From contig NZ_ABCQ01000002.1 of the NCBI RefSeq assembly GCF_000170855.1, positions 62,001-126,000 of the forward strand: DNA of 64,000 bases, read 5' to 3'. Numbering within the stretch: the first letter of the stretch is position 1; each line of letters starts with the position of its first letter. Positions 9,183 through 19,654 of the stretch are shown here, one piece after another. The notes beneath the pieces are model-generated. The model searched no databases. It saw nothing but the letters and a program-made list of their open reading frames with translations, and was not told where the DNA came from. The DNA is from Moritella sp. PE36. GTDB taxonomy: Bacteria; Pseudomonadota; Gammaproteobacteria; Enterobacterales; Moritellaceae. A program made the position numbers and the translations under genes.

Positions 9183-11438
9183 ATGAATAGATCCAAAGAA
9201 AGTCACGATGGTCATGAATTCGTTGTAGAAGGTGCGAGCTGCGCAAGTTGTGTTGGTAAAATAGAAGCAGCACTAAAAGCAATTGATGGTGTTGAAAGTG
9301 CGCACATGAACTTTGCACTCAGAACCGTATCAGTCATAGGAAACGTCAACCCAGAAACATTAATTAACAAAATTAAGTCGTTAGGTTATGGCGCAAAAAG
9401 CACAAGTGATGCAACGGTTGCCCAATTACTTGATGAAAAAGAAGTTGCAGATCAAAAATATTACCGCCTTTTACTAAAGCAGATGACCATTGCACTTGGT
9501 CTTGGTGTACCGCTCATGGTCTACAGTATTATTGGTGGCACCATGACTGTTGATACCAGCTTGGAGCGTGGGATTTGGTTATTCATCGGTCTATTATGTG
9601 CTGGCATCATGTATTTTTCTGGTAAACACTTCTTTGTCGGCGCCTGGAAATCTTTCGTTAACCATAACGCCAATATGGACACCTTAATTGCTTTAGGTAC
9701 AGGCACAGCTTGGCTTTATTCCATGGTCGTTGTGCTTTTCCCTTTTATCATACCTGAAATGGCGCGGCACATTTATTTTGAAGCCAGTGCGATGATCATC
9801 GGTTTAATTAACTTAGGCCTAGCATTAGAAGTCAAAGCCAGAGGCCGAACCAGTGAAGCTATTAAACGCTTAATCGGTTTACAAGCTAAAACCGCGCGGG
9901 TGATCAGTGAAACCAAAGAAATGGATATGCCAATTGAAGATGTGGTTGTTAACGATGTATTACGCGTTCGACCAGGAGAAAAAATACCGGTTGATGGTAT
10001 TGTCATTCAAGGATATACCTCAATCGATGAATCCATGTTAACCGGTGAACCGATGCCGGTTGAAAAAGCCATCGACGATGAAATAATTGCTGGGACAATC
10101 AACAAGTCAGGGGCCATATTATTCAAAGCGACCCGTATAGGCAAAGATACAGCCCTTGCGCAAATCATTAATATGGTTAAACAAGCGCAAAACTCTAAAC
10201 CGCCTATTGGTCGTTTAGCCGATGTGATCTCAGCATATTTCGTGCCCGCTATCATGATCATTGCGGTTGTAAGTGCCTTGGTATGGCTTAACTTTGGCCC
10301 CGATTCTGCAGTCGCCTTTGCCATCATATCAGCCAGTACCGTGCTTATCATTGCCTGCCCTTGTGCTCTCGGTTTAGCCACGCCAATGTCAGTCATGGTC
10401 GGGATAGGCAAAGCTGCAGAAGCGGGTGTGCTTATTCGCAATGGTGAAGCGCTGCAAACAGCGTCAAAAATTACCGCCATGATTTTGGATAAAACAGGCA
10501 CCATTACCGAAGGTTCGCCAAAAGTCACCGATATTATCGTTACCCATGATGCCTATACTGAAAACACTATATTGAATCTGACCGCTAATATTGAGCAAAG
10601 CTCTGAACATCCCTTAGCGCAAGCGATTGTTGAATCAGCCACTGCGCGTGATCTTCATTTAGAAGACGTCAGTAACTTCGAGGCTATTTCAGGTCGCGGT
10701 GTTAAAGCTGACTTTAAAGGGCAACATTTGCTTTTTGGTAATGAAAAACTCATGACTGAAAATGGAATAAGTCTTGATGAATACATAGAAACAGCGCAAG
10801 CATTGGCCAACGATGCTAAAACCCCTATGTATCTGGCTATTGATAATAAACTTAGCGCGATTATAGCGGTATCCGATCCCATCAAAAAAGATTCTATATC
10901 CGCAATAAAACGGCTTCAAAATAATGGCATTCGCGTGATCATGTTGACTGGTGATAATAGAGACACAGCCCAAGCCGTGGCCAAACAAGTTGGGATCACT
11001 GAATTCTTTGCTGAAGTACTACCTGAAGATAAAGCCAATAAAGTGGCTGAGTTACAACATCAGGGCGAGATCGTTGGTATGACAGGAGATGGTATCAACG
11101 ACGCACCCGCATTAGCGCTCGCGAACGTCGGATTTGCCATCGGCACCGGCACCGATGTCGCGATTGAAAGCGCGGATATTACCTTAATGCGCGGTTCGCT
11201 GCATGGGCTTGCCGATGCTATAGCAGTGAGTAAAGTAACGCTAAGAAATATCAAACAAAATCTGGTTGGCGCTTTCGTTTATAACATGGCAGGTGTACCT
11301 ATTGCTGCAGGTGTACTCTACCCCTTCTTTGGTCTGTTACTTAGCCCGGTAGTCGCAGGTGCGGCAATGGCATTATCATCATTAACCGTAGTGATGAATG
11401 CAAATAGATTACGTTTGTTTAAACCACAAAATCACTAG
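9183..11438 (+). CDS. copA: Copper-exporting P1B-type ATPase CopA
   Basis: Inner-membrane ATPase that pumps Cu(I) from the cytoplasm. One N-terminal heavy-metal-associated domain with GASCASC (about residues 14-20); enteric CopA has two such domains. Then come the membrane segments with the CPC metal site ([13 protein letters not shown]), the phosphorylation motif DKTGT, the actuator TGEP, the SEHPLA nucleotide-domain motif and [11 protein letters not shown]. The ATG at 9183 is preferred over the one at 9174 because AAAAGG directly abuts the latter; from 9183 the spacing is about nine bases. Heads the copA-cupredoxin-unknown operon under a CueR-type promoter. Silver transport is possible too. 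Confidence 0.95.
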   Translation: MNRSKESHDGHEFVVEGASCASCVGKIEAALKAIDGVESAHMNFALRTVSVIGNVNPETLINKIKSLGYGAKSTSDATVAQLLDEKEVADQKYYRLLLKQMTIALGLGVPLMVYSIIGGTMTVDTSLERGIWLFIGLLCAGIMYFSGKHFFVGAWKSFVNHNANMDTLIALGTGTAWLYSMVVVLFPFIIPEMARHIYFEASAMIIGLINLGLALEVKARGRTSEAIKRLIGLQAKTARVISETKEMDMPIEDVVVNDVLRVRPGEKIPVDGIVIQGYTSIDESMLTGEPMPVEKAIDDEIIAGTINKSGAILFKATRIGKDTALAQIINMVKQAQNSKPPIGRLADVISAYFVPAIMIIAVVSALVWLNFGPDSAVAFAIISASTVLIIACPCALGLATPMSVMVGIGKAAEAGVLIRNGEALQTASKITAMILDKTGTITEGSPKVTDIIVTHDAYTENTILNLTANIEQSSEHPLAQAIVESATARDLHLEDVSNFEAISGRGVKADFKGQHLLFGNEKLMTENGISLDEYIETAQALANDAKTPMYLAIDNKLSAIIAVSDPIKKDSISAIKRLQNNGIRVIMLTGDNRDTAQAVAKQVGITEFFAEVLPEDKANKVAELQHQGEIVGMTGDGINDAPALALANVGFAIGTGTDVAIESADITLMRGSLHGLADAIAVSKVTLRNIKQNLVGAFVYNMAGVPIAAGVLYPFFGLLLSPVVAGAAMALSSLTVVMNANRLRLFKPQNH

Positions 11439-11500
11439 AACTTAACACGCTATTTTAACAAGATAAATGAACAATATAATTTAACAATAGAGAGTTTATT

Positions 11501-11857
11501 ATGATACTCATCAATATTTTAGGTTTAGGGTTAATTGCATTCATTGTTTGGTGGTTTTGGATTTACAAGCCCTCAGATGCAACAGAGCTAACCGCAGAAA
11601 ATAAAACCATTGTCGTTGATAGTGGTATTTATCAACCCGCGAGGATCAAGGTTCCATCGGGTAAAAATACGACAATTGAGTTTTTACGAAAAGATGGCAG
11701 TCCATGTGCAACAACCGTTATATTTCCTGACTTTGAAATAAGCAGAGAACTGCCGCTTAATAAAAGTTTAACTATCGAGTTACCAGCAATGGAGCCAGGT
11801 GAATATGCCTTTCATTGCCCGATGAAAATGTACTCAGGTACTTTAATAGTCAGTTAA
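11501..11857 (+). CDS. Membrane-anchored cupredoxin-like protein
   Basis: 118 residues: one N-terminal transmembrane anchor (about 2-22) ending in WWFWIYKP, then a cupredoxin-like domain facing the periplasm. A possible type-1-like copper site is formed by Cys in GSPCATTV and His-Cys-...-Met in AFHCPMKMYSG. The spacing resembles EfeO-type/plastocyanin-like cupredoxin_1 domains. It follows copA after about 60 bases and is followed by another copper-locus gene. Likely accepts or buffers copper on the periplasmic side; this is inferred from fold and context. Confidence 0.8.
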   Translation: MILINILGLGLIAFIVWWFWIYKPSDATELTAENKTIVVDSGIYQPARIKVPSGKNTTIEFLRKDGSPCATTVIFPDFEISRELPLNKSLTIELPAMEPGEYAFHCPMKMYSGTLIVS

Positions 11858-11908
11858 ACCGAATATACAGCGACAACAATTCGTTAATATCAATATAAGG
11901 ATAATTCG

Positions 11909-12295
11909 ATGAATAACCTAACACACAGAGCGGGTGTCAAAGAAGCTAACCTAGTCATTCGCAATCTGCGTTTAAATAATGTGAGTGCAGCCAATCGCCA
12001 TGCGCTGCTCGATGAGATCGAGCATCTCTTTGGCATTGATGATGTATCATATAATGATGAAGAAAATAAAATATATCTAGCCTACGATGCCAGTAATCTT
12101 TGCCTCGATGGTATTGAAGACATAATCCAAAAACATGGGGCTGAGATTCACGACGATTGGTGGACGCATACCAAAGAAAATTACTACAAGTTTATTGATA
12201 AAAATATAAAGGACAATGCCGAGCACATCCCCGTGTGTTGTCACAAACCGCCATTAGCTAGGCCTATAAATAAGCGCACACAATCACATAAATAA
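11909..12295 (+). CDS. Conserved-looking copper-operon protein, unknown function
   Basis: 128 residues, no signal peptide or membrane helix. The first 75 residues have a beta-alpha-beta pattern (NLVIRNLRLNNVSA..., then KIYLAYDASNLCLDGIEDIIQKHGAEI) reminiscent of the ferredoxin-like fold of heavy-metal-associated domains, but without a CxxC. A WWTHTKENYYKFIDKN segment follows, and the tail carries HIPVCCHKPP, a potential Cys-Cys-His metal site. Third gene after copA; AAGGATAATTCG precedes the ATG. A copper chaperone or sensor role is a guess; I do not recognise the family. Confidence 0.65.
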   Translation: MNNLTHRAGVKEANLVIRNLRLNNVSAANRHALLDEIEHLFGIDDVSYNDEENKIYLAYDASNLCLDGIEDIIQKHGAEIHDDWWTHTKENYYKFIDKNIKDNAEHIPVCCHKPPLARPINKRTQSHK

Positions 12296-12326
12296 ACATA
12301 GGAGCGACTTGTCAGTAACACACCAC

Positions 12327-13475
12327 CTACACGCTAAACTGATAACAAGTTTGATGCTGGTAGGTTTCTTCTGGTTGCAGGATCGTACTTGGATGATCCC
12401 ATTGCGGATTATTCACCGCGTCAGGCAAAAACTGAGTTTCAAGCGCAATACCAGCATGATCTTGATACTCGCCGCCATGACGATTAGGCGTGTTCGCTAA
12501 CCAGTTTCCGGTATACAACTGCAAGGCAGGTTTCGTGGTAAACACACCTAACGTCAGTAAATTATCTGGCGACGTTAACCTTGCAGCCAAGTCCCCATCT
12601 AAACATGCTTTATTTAAAATAAACGCATGGTCATAACCTTTAGCAGCTTGTTGATGACTATCTTGCATAAAATCTTGCTCAATGACTTTAGCGGCAGTGA
12701 AGTCAAAACTACTGTCTTTTACCGGCAGCCAATCGCCCGTCGGGATCCCAACATCATCAATCGGTAAAAAGGCATCACTATTCACTGTTAATGTATGCCC
12801 TAAAGCAAGTTGACGATTGTCTATTCTTAATAAATGATTGTCAGCGCCCAACAAATTAAAATAAGCATGATTGGTCAAGTTAATCGGTGTCGCTTGGGTC
12901 GTAGTGGCATAATAACTGATCACCACTTCATTATTATCGGTAAGCTGATATTTGACTTTAACTGTTAGCTCACCCGGAAAGCCTTGATCGCCATGCGGTG
13001 AAACAAGTTCAAATTCAACACTATTTCGGTCTTGGCTAATGCTTTGGTTGTCTTGACTCGGGCTTTGTTTGTTTTCACAGTTTGCATCACTATGTTCAAT
13101 CACTGCCCAACGGCGTTTATCAAAGCCAGTCGTACCACCATGCAAGGTATTACCAGCTTGGTTAATATCGACTTGGTAATCAACACCAGCAATGGAAAAC
13201 TGTCCTTTGGCAATACGATTAGCAACGCGCCCGACTGTCACCCCCATATAACTTTGCTGCTGTTGAAAGTCTGGCATATTACGTTGACCCAGCAATACTT
13301 CACGTAGTTCGCCATCTACAGGCACTTTGCAGCTTAACCATGCAGCACCAATGTCCATCAGTACGATAGTCATGCCGTTGTTATTCTTCAGTTCGAACAA
13401 CTGAGCTGGGCGGCCATCAAAAGCCGCCTCGGCCGTCATACTGTCGAACAAGTTAGCTTGCTCATTCATCATCAT
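12327..13475 (-). CDS. galM: Aldose 1-epimerase (mutarotase) GalM
   Basis: Interconverts alpha and beta anomers of galactose and feeds the alpha anomer to GalK. 382 residues, slightly longer than E. coli GalM (about 346) because of a Gln/Ser/Asn-rich insert near residues 130-150 (NKQSPSQDNQSISQDRNS). Family motifs seen: NRIAKGQFSI, LHGGTTGFDKRRW (catalytic His region), NLTNHAYFNLLG (second His), GYDHAFIL, and ALETQFLPDAVNNP with the catalytic Glu. Last gene of the leftward galE-galT-galK-galM operon. Three ATGs lie in a row at the start; any of the first three codons could be used. Confidence 0.93.
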   Translation of the reverse strand: MMMNEQANLFDSMTAEAAFDGRPAQLFELKNNNGMTIVLMDIGAAWLSCKVPVDGELREVLLGQRNMPDFQQQQSYMGVTVGRVANRIAKGQFSIAGVDYQVDINQAGNTLHGGTTGFDKRRWAVIEHSDANCENKQSPSQDNQSISQDRNSVEFELVSPHGDQGFPGELTVKVKYQLTDNNEVVISYYATTTQATPINLTNHAYFNLLGADNHLLRIDNRQLALGHTLTVNSDAFLPIDDVGIPTGDWLPVKDSSFDFTAAKVIEQDFMQDSHQQAAKGYDHAFILNKACLDGDLAARLTSPDNLLTLGVFTTKPALQLYTGNWLANTPNRHGGEYQDHAGIALETQFLPDAVNNPQWDHPSTILQPEETYQHQTCYQFSV

Positions 13476-13517
13476 GCCTTATTATCCTGATCTATAGTCG
13501 TGATCTATAGTCATGCC

Positions 13518-14678
13518 CTAAAGTGTTGCCACTAAGCCAGCGCCATTCTTTGCTTGGCACACATAGATAGATTCTTTCAAACCAGTAGCAGGTTCATACA
13601 GTTCTTCAACCGCACAGCGAACCGAATCAACTAATGCAGGTGGTACTAACGCAACAATACAACCGCCAAAACCACCGCCCGTCATACGCACACCACCAGC
13701 AATGCCGACAACGTCTTTGACGATGTTGACTAAGGTATCAACTTCCTTTACCGTGATCTCAAAATCATCACGCATTGACGCATGCGATTCAGCCATCAGT
13801 TCTGCCATGCGCTGCATGTCACCCGACGCCAATACGCTTGCCGCTTCAACAGTACGATCATTCTCGGTGATCACATGGCGAGCACGTTTCGCTACCATTT
13901 CATCAAGTTCATGTTCCTTGGCCTTGAATGTTTCGATAGACACATCGCGTAACGCTTTCACCCCAAAAACACGGGCTGCTTCTTCACATTGTTCGCGACG
14001 GGTATTGTATTCAGAATCAACCAAGCCACGTTTTTTATTCGAGTTAATGATCACCACAGACATGTTTTCTGGCATTGATACCGCGGTCGTTTCAAGGCTA
14101 CGGCAATCAAGTAACATGGCATGATTTTCATTACCTTCTGCCGACACCATTTGATCCATGATGCCGCAGTTGCAACCGACAAATTCGTTTTCAGCTTGCT
14201 GACCATTTAACGCCACTTCAGCTTGGCTGATATCCAAATTATATAGCTCTTTAAACGTTTGACCGATAACCACTTCAAGGGCCGCAGATGAACTTAACCC
14301 TGCGCCTTGTGGCACATTACCACTCACTGCAATGTCTGCCCCTTTAAATTCAAAACCACGTTCCAGCAAGTACTTCACTACACCACGTATATAATTCGCC
14401 CACATTTTATTATCTTGAAATGTAATGGCCTGGGTAATATCAAACTCATCGGTTTCATTACCGTAATCTACCGCAATCACACGGACAATATTGTCATCAC
14501 GCGTTGCCGCGGCCACCACGGTCTGATAGTTGATAGCACAAGGCAATACAAAACCATCGTTATAATCGGTGTGTTCGCCAATCAGGTTCACCCGACCTGG
14601 CGCCTGCACAATATGAGTCGGTGCGTAATTAAGTACTGAATTAAATGCATCTGTTACGTTTTTAATTAAATTGGTCAT
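13518..14678 (-). CDS. galK: Galactokinase GalK
   Basis: Phosphorylates alpha-D-galactose with ATP to galactose-1-phosphate in the Leloir pathway. GHMP-kinase motifs: [21 protein letters not shown] (sugar binding; about 28-48), [17 protein letters not shown] (ATP loop), and [19 protein letters not shown] near the C-terminus. The Asp in CGIMDQM is the catalytic base. Start taken at the ATG at 14678 because GGAAGG sits five bases before it; five more codons upstream are open but lack this site. Second to last in the gal operon. Confidence 0.96.
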   Translation of the reverse strand: MTNLIKNVTDAFNSVLNYAPTHIVQAPGRVNLIGEHTDYNDGFVLPCAINYQTVVAAATRDDNIVRVIAVDYGNETDEFDITQAITFQDNKMWANYIRGVVKYLLERGFEFKGADIAVSGNVPQGAGLSSSAALEVVIGQTFKELYNLDISQAEVALNGQQAENEFVGCNCGIMDQMVSAEGNENHAMLLDCRSLETTAVSMPENMSVVIINSNKKRGLVDSEYNTRREQCEEAARVFGVKALRDVSIETFKAKEHELDEMVAKRARHVITENDRTVEAASVLASGDMQRMAELMAESHASMRDDFEITVKEVDTLVNIVKDVVGIAGGVRMTGGGFGGCIVALVPPALVDSVRCAVEELYEPATGLKESIYVCQAKNGAGLVATL

Positions 14679-14724
14679 CGGTGCCTTCCACATTTTGTCG
14701 GGATTCTAATTATTGATCTTGCTC

Positions 14725-15774
14725 TTACACTTGTTCTTTATAGTGTACGTCGCTGACATCACGCAATTTTTGCGCGGCTTGCTCGGCGGTTAAGTCACGC
14801 TGGCTTTCGGCTAACATTTCATAACCCACCATGAATTTACGGACCGAGGCAGAACGCAATAATGGCGGATAGAACAATGCATGTAATTGCCAATGCTCAA
14901 TATCAGTGCCTTCCTCAAAGAATGGCGCGTAATGCCAACCCATTGAATAAGGGAATGAACATTTAAACAGATTGTCATAACGGCAAGTGAGTTTCTTAAT
15001 CGCTAGCGCCAAATCATCTCGTTGCTCACTCGTTAATTCACTCATACGACGAATGTGTGTTTTCGGCAGTAACATGGTTTCAAACGGCCACGCCGCCCAA
15101 TACGGAACAACAGCAAGCCAATGTTCCGTTTCAACGACAGTACGTTCACCGTCTTTTAATTCCGACTCAACGTAATCGACCAATAAGTTCGAACTGTGCT
15201 CTTGTTGATAGGCTTTAAGCAGTTTTTCTTTACGCTCAATTTCATTAGGTAAAAAGCTATTCGCCCATACCTGGCCATGCGGATGCGGTTGCGAACAGCC
15301 CATCGCGGCGCCTTTATTCTCGAACGCTTGCACCCAGAGATAATCTTTGCCTAATTCTTCAATTTGTTCATCCCAGGTATCAATCACCCCGCGAATCTGG
15401 TCTACGGGTAGCTCTGGCAATGTTTTACTGTGATCCGGTGAAAAACAGATCACACGGCTTAGTCCACGCACACTTTCAGTCTTAAACAACGGGTTGGTTG
15501 ATTTTGGCGCTTCCGGTGAATCAGGCATTAGCGCAGCAAAGTCATTACTAAACACATGTGTACCGTCATAGTTTGGATTTTCATCACCGGAAATACGCTT
15601 GTTGGTCGGACATAAGAAACATGCTTTTTCATACGTTGATAACACAGCCGTATCCGGTTCTTCATCTTGACCACTCCACGGACGTTTCGCACGGTGTGGT
15701 GATACCAAGATCCACTGCCCCGTTAATGGGTTATAACGACGATGCGGATGATCAATTGGGTTAAACGTAGACAT
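14725..15774 (-). CDS. galT: Galactose-1-phosphate uridylyltransferase GalT
   Basis: Transfers UMP from UDP-glucose to galactose-1-phosphate. Nucleophile motif QPHPHGQ (HxH, about residues 162-168), plus the zinc-site Cys pair in ACFLCP and the His-rich GWHYAPFF and [16 protein letters not shown] motifs. 349 residues, matching E. coli GalT (348). Start chosen at [15 protein letters not shown] with AAGGA upstream; the further 17 upstream codons overlap galE and look non-coding. Sits between galE and galK. Confidence 0.96.
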   Translation of the reverse strand: MSTFNPIDHPHRRYNPLTGQWILVSPHRAKRPWSGQDEEPDTAVLSTYEKACFLCPTNKRISGDENPNYDGTHVFSNDFAALMPDSPEAPKSTNPLFKTESVRGLSRVICFSPDHSKTLPELPVDQIRGVIDTWDEQIEELGKDYLWVQAFENKGAAMGCSQPHPHGQVWANSFLPNEIERKEKLLKAYQQEHSSNLLVDYVESELKDGERTVVETEHWLAVVPYWAAWPFETMLLPKTHIRRMSELTSEQRDDLALAIKKLTCRYDNLFKCSFPYSMGWHYAPFFEEGTDIEHWQLHALFYPPLLRSASVRKFMVGYEMLAESQRDLTAEQAAQKLRDVSDVHYKEQV

Positions 15775-15778
15775 AAGC

Positions 15779-16789
15779 TTAATATCCTTGTGGATTGGTT
15801 GACTGCCAGCGCCATGTGTCGGCACTCATTTCCATTACATTACGGCTGGCTTTCCAACCAAGTTCTCTTTCAGCTTTTTCAGTATTGGCCCAGCATTCGG
15901 CAATATCACCAGCGCGGCGTGGACATAATTGATAAGGGATAGGCTGACCAGACGCTTGTGCAAAAGCCTCGACCATTTCTAATACACTTGAACCTTTACC
16001 TGTGCCTAGATTATAAATATGTAGGCCTGCTTTTTGGCCTACCGCTGTTAACGCGGCAATGTGACCATCGGCTAAATCCATCACGTGGATATAATCTCGA
16101 ACCCCGGTACCATCAGGTGTTGGGTAATCATTGCCAAATACAGACAGAGAATCACGACGGCCAACCGCAACTTGCGCAATAAACGGCATTAAATTATTTG
16201 GTATACCTTGTGGATCTTCACCCATGGTGCCAGACGGATGGGCGCCAACCGGATTGAAGTAACGCAGTAAAGTAATGCTCCAATCATTTTCCGCAGCAAA
16301 CAGATCAGAAAAACATTCCTCAACCATATATTTACTGCGACCATACGGGTTGGTCGTCGCGCCAGTCGGTGAATCTTCGGTAATTGGCACAACGTCTGGG
16401 TCGCCATAAACCGTCGCCGAAGAACTGAACACCATGCTTTTCACATTGGCTTTACGCATTGCACGGGCTAGCACTAATGAACCATTTACATTGTTATCAT
16501 AATATTCCAGTGGTTTTTTCACTGACTCACCGACGGCTTTTAAACCGGCAAAGTGGATAACCGATGAAATAGCATGCTCACTAAAAATGCGCCCCAGACA
16601 TTCTTCATCACGCACATCGCCTTGATAAAAAACCGGTCGTACATTCGTTAATGCTTCAATACGATCAAGCACAGCCAATTTACTGTTATCTAAATTATCG
16701 ATAATAATTGGCTCAATACCTGCTTCAATCATCTGCACGCACGTATGGCTGCCAATGTAGCCCATTCCACCTGTTACCAATACTTTCAC
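15779..16789 (-). CDS. galE: UDP-glucose 4-epimerase GalE
   Basis: NAD-dependent SDR-type epimerase that interconverts UDP-galactose and UDP-glucose. Rossmann GGMGYIGSH (about 7-15), catalytic Ser-x24-YxxxK seen as SSSATVYGD and [10 protein letters not shown], and [12 protein letters not shown]. 336 residues, standard length. First gene of the leftward gal operon; a GalR/GalS-type operator lies about 75 bases upstream at 16862-16877. Confidence 0.97.
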   Translation of the reverse strand: MKVLVTGGMGYIGSHTCVQMIEAGIEPIIIDNLDNSKLAVLDRIEALTNVRPVFYQGDVRDEECLGRIFSEHAISSVIHFAGLKAVGESVKKPLEYYDNNVNGSLVLARAMRKANVKSMVFSSSATVYGDPDVVPITEDSPTGATTNPYGRSKYMVEECFSDLFAAENDWSITLLRYFNPVGAHPSGTMGEDPQGIPNNLMPFIAQVAVGRRDSLSVFGNDYPTPDGTGVRDYIHVMDLADGHIAALTAVGQKAGLHIYNLGTGKGSSVLEMVEAFAQASGQPIPYQLCPRRAGDIAECWANTEKAERELGWKASRNVMEMSADTWRWQSTNPQGY

Positions 16790-16861
16790 AATTCATTCTC
16801 CCGCAATTTATCAACACCAAATACGTGAATCTATAAGCTATTCGTACACCCTACGCCTCAA

Positions 16862-16877
16862 ATGTAAACGTTTCCAC
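16862..16877. promoter_or_regulatory. GalR/GalS-type operator upstream of galE
   Basis: ATGTAAACGTTTCCAC agrees at all but one fixed position with the GalR operator consensus GTGNAANCGNTTNCAC. It sits in the galE promoter region. No galR gene is in the window. Confidence 0.75.
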
Positions 16878-16921
16878 AAAAACTATCATTCAAGAGTAAA
16901 CATTTTACTAAAATATCGAAA

Positions 16922-17350
16922 GTAGCACCAAACCGACTAAATAAGCAGTTCGATGTTGAAACCGTTAATCAAGTTTGGTGTAACGATGTCACTTACTGTA
17001 TAGGCTGGAAATCAATGGATGTACTTAGTTGTGAAAATGGATTGTTTACTCGAAAAATTGTGAGTTGGGCATGCTCAGATAGCCCAAATACCGATTTAAC
17101 GTGTGCGGCGTTACGAAAACCGAGGGCGACCAAAAAATGTTCTCTTTCATTTGGACCAAGGCTGTCATTACACGAGTATTCAATTCAGACAAGCGTTGTG
17201 GAAATACCAAATAACACAAAGTATTAGCCGATGTGGAAATTGTTTGGACTGCGCCAATGGAACGATTTGTTATAAGCTTCAAAACAGAGTGGATGCCGAA
17301 GGAATGCTACAACACCTTTGCAGAAGCTGAGCGAGATACGCTCAAACAAA
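16922..17350 (+). pseudogene. Degenerate IS3-family transposase (OrfB, DDE domain) remnant
   Basis: Pieces of an IS3/IS150-like OrfB integrase core can be read in more than one frame. The first is NRLNKQFDVETVNQVW then MDVLSCENGLFTRKIVSWA (frame of 16949). After a frame change come LFHLDQGCHYTSIQFRQALW and then ISRCGNCLDCA. The last is PMERF...FKTEWMPKECYNTFAEAERD in a third frame. These match the order D-D-E of the family but with at least two frameshifts, missing N-terminal parts and no OrfA or clear terminal repeats. A dead insertion sequence left between galE and aroC. Confidence 0.8.
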
Positions 17351-17358
17351 CAAAAAAA

Positions 17359-17384
17359 TACCCATCAACCTAAGCTGATGGGTA
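17359..17384 (-). terminator. Intrinsic terminator downstream of aroC
   Basis: TACCCATCA / TGATGGGTA nine-bp stem, eight-base loop. Read on the minus strand it is followed by a run of seven T, so it ends leftward transcripts such as aroC. Confidence 0.85.
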
Positions 17385-17459
17385 ATTGATAATAAAGTTG
17401 TAGCTCCTCCCCCCTATTTTCGACAATAAAAAGTCAAGGGCGAGGTTGGGAGGGGGTCA

Positions 17460-18548
17460 CTACATATTTGGTGTGTCTGTTACTACATGTAGGTTTTGCG
17501 CACGGTGTCTTAGTAAGTGGTCCATTAGCGTGATCGCAAGTTGTGCTTCAGCGATTGGCACTGCGCGGATACCGACGCATGGATCGTGACGACCTTTGGT
17601 AACCACTTCAATGGCGTTACCAAACTTATCAATTGATTTACCTGGAATGGTAATACTTGATGTCGGCTTCATGGCAATATGCGCAATGATGTCTTGGCCA
17701 CTTGAGATGCCACCCAGTACGCCACCAGCATGATTAGAAAGGAAACCATCTTCTGGTGTCATTTCATCACGGTGCTCGCTGCCAAGCTGTTCTACAACGC
17801 CAAAACCGTCACCAATTTCAACACCTTTCACAGCATTGATGCTCATTAATGAATGAGCGATGTCAGCGTCTAAACGATCGAATACCGGCTCACCTAAACC
17901 AACAGGAACACCTTGGGCAACCACTGTTACCTTAGCGCCCACTGAATTACCTGATTTTTTCAATCCACGCATATATTCATCAAGCGCTTCTAATTTGCTT
18001 GGATCAGGAAAAAAGAATGGGTTTTTCTCAACTTGATCCCATTGCAGTGCTTCTGCTTTGATTGGGCCCAGTTGTGATAAATAACCGCGAATGACAATAC
18101 CGTGTTGTTCTTTCAAGTATTTCTTCGCAATTGCACCAGCCGCTACACGCATTGCCGTTTCACGCGCCGATGAACGACCGCCGCCACGGTAATCGCGATG
18201 ACCAAACTTCTGATGATAAGTATAATCAGCGTGACCTGGGCGGAAGGTATCTTTAATATTGGAATAATCTTGTGAACGTTGATCGGTATTTTTGATCATC
18301 AGACCAATTGAAGTACCTGTGGTTTTACCTTCAAAAATACCAGAAAGTATCTGAACTTCGTCAGCTTCACGTCGTTGAGTAGTATAGCGAGAGGTGCCAG
18401 GCTTACGGCGGTCGAGATCAAACTGAAGGTCTTCAACTGAAATTTCTAGTCCTGGAGGGCAGCCATCAATAATACACCCAAGTGCTGGTCCGTGGCTTTC
18501 TCCAAATGTGGAGATCTTAAATAATTGCCCAATACTATTCCCTGCCAT
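17460..18548 (-). CDS. aroC: Chorismate synthase AroC
   Basis: Last step of the shikimate pathway, EPSP to chorismate, using reduced FMN. Motifs: [19 protein letters not shown] (about 14-32, signature 1), [20 protein letters not shown] (signature 2) and [19 protein letters not shown] near the C-terminus (signature 3). 362 residues, the usual length. Clear GGAAA-type site before the ATG. Neighbouring prmB on the same strand follows the aroC/prmB order seen in many gammaproteobacteria, here with a foreign-looking secreted gene in between on the other strand. Confidence 0.97.
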   Translation of the reverse strand: MAGNSIGQLFKISTFGESHGPALGCIIDGCPPGLEISVEDLQFDLDRRKPGTSRYTTQRREADEVQILSGIFEGKTTGTSIGLMIKNTDQRSQDYSNIKDTFRPGHADYTYHQKFGHRDYRGGGRSSARETAMRVAAGAIAKKYLKEQHGIVIRGYLSQLGPIKAEALQWDQVEKNPFFFPDPSKLEALDEYMRGLKKSGNSVGAKVTVVAQGVPVGLGEPVFDRLDADIAHSLMSINAVKGVEIGDGFGVVEQLGSEHRDEMTPEDGFLSNHAGGVLGGISSGQDIIAHIAMKPTSSITIPGKSIDKFGNAIEVVTKGRHDPCVGIRAVPIAEAQLAITLMDHLLRHRAQNLHVVTDTPNM

Positions 18549-18990
18549 AACAGCGTTTCCTTTATATAATGCCTACTAATACCTTCGAGAATACAAGACC
18601 CAAGGCTTAGCGACAATAGCAAATCGCTAAAAAAATTAAGGCTGAGCAAATTAGCTTATATTCAGTAAAAAACAACCAGCAAGCTATACTCTCAGTTAAA
18701 AACCTATCGAATCAGTCAACAAGATATCATCCGCCTAAAGATAAAAAACTAAGTGCAGCATTTAACGTTGCATACCAAGAAACGTACAGCGTGATCACCT
18801 TGTAAAGTGTAAGTGATGTGCTATTGTTTTTATTACGTCCTTACATCTAAACACATCAACATAAAATCACTCACCTTTCATTACGATACAAATTAATTCA
18901 GAAACGATGCACAGCATCGAAGTACTTTTCATGTGCCAATTATCGCAACTGCGATTTTTTCACTGTCAGTATTTCTACGAAAGGGCCCTT
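18549..18990. other. Intergenic region upstream of aroC and of the secreted barrel-like gene
   Basis: About 440 bases between divergent genes. An open frame from 18907 is in phase with the downstream gene, but the AAGGG site and signal peptide favour the ATG at 18991. I see no RNA gene or clear operator here. Confidence 0.4.
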
Positions 18991-19548
18991 ATGATGAACA
19001 TAAAAATCGTAATTTTAACTGTTATGTCTATTTTCTTAGGCACGGTATCAGCGGCAGAGAGTATTGGTGGGAAGACCTTGGTTTGGAACTTAGTTGGCTC
19101 TGGGCCGATGTATGAAAGAATGGTTCCAGATATTGACGGCGACGGGGCCGACGATCCTGCTATCTGTTTTGATGTCGACTTACTCAATGCAAAAAATGGC
19201 CAACAGATCGGGACGGCTACTGATTGCCTATCTAACATTACGGACGTCGGTGCCGGCAAAGCCTTAGTTGGCACAACTTATTTTAATTTACCACAAGGGA
19301 CCCTAGTCACGAGAGGCAGTACCACGGTGCAGCCTGTGACACAAGGTATTACCACTGCAAGTGGGCAATTAATAACGCATGTCACTGGCGCTGCAGGTAC
19401 CGATAACGCTATCTTAGGAGGAACAAAAAGATTTAAGAACAGCACCGGGACGGTACGTTTGTCTGGCATGGTTGATATGTCGCAATTTTTTGGCGCTTTA
19501 GGTGAGCCAATTGCATTTGATTGTTTATTTGTGATCATACTCGATTGA
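18991..19548 (+). CDS. Secreted protein, possibly of the allene-oxide-cyclase/dirigent barrel type
   Basis: 185 residues with a signal peptide (MMNIKIVILTVMSIFLGTVSA, cut before AES). The mature part is Gly/Thr-rich and beta-predicted: NLPQGTLVTRGSTTVQPV, then ILGGTKRFKNSTGTVRLSG. The 'GGT+.F....G.v' pattern recalls the AOC-barrel/dirigent fold. Two Cys (AICFDVD and TDCLSN) could form a disulfide. Start chosen because AAGGG lies five bases before the ATG and a good signal peptide follows. It breaks the aroC-prmB pair, suggesting insertion. No enzyme function can be assigned. Confidence 0.65.
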   Translation: MMNIKIVILTVMSIFLGTVSAAESIGGKTLVWNLVGSGPMYERMVPDIDGDGADDPAICFDVDLLNAKNGQQIGTATDCLSNITDVGAGKALVGTTYFNLPQGTLVTRGSTTVQPVTQGITTASGQLITHVTGAAGTDNAILGGTKRFKNSTGTVRLSGMVDMSQFFGALGEPIAFDCLFVIILD

Positions 19549-19581
19549 TCACACTATTTTCTGATGTTATAACAATAAAAA

Positions 19582-19607
19582 AAGAGCAACCACTTTAGGC
19601 TGCTCTT
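19582..19607. terminator. Hairpin terminator between convergent genes
   Basis: AAGAGCA / TGCTCTT seven-bp stem around a 12-base loop. An A-run precedes it on the plus strand (U-run for the leftward prmB transcript); the T-run on the plus side is weak. Confidence 0.7.
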
Positions 19608-19654
19608 CACTTTAATTACACAGTAATTTTATTACAGCATTATTATTCGCAAGG

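Noticed and set aside
10007-10528. A 173-codon open frame antisense to copA
   Set aside because: It mirrors the codon pattern of copA, has no ribosome site, and encodes a low-complexity sequence with no family resemblance.
12309-12500. Short plus-strand open frame after the copper operon
   Set aside because: It runs antisense into the 3' end of galM and reads as the complement of that gene.
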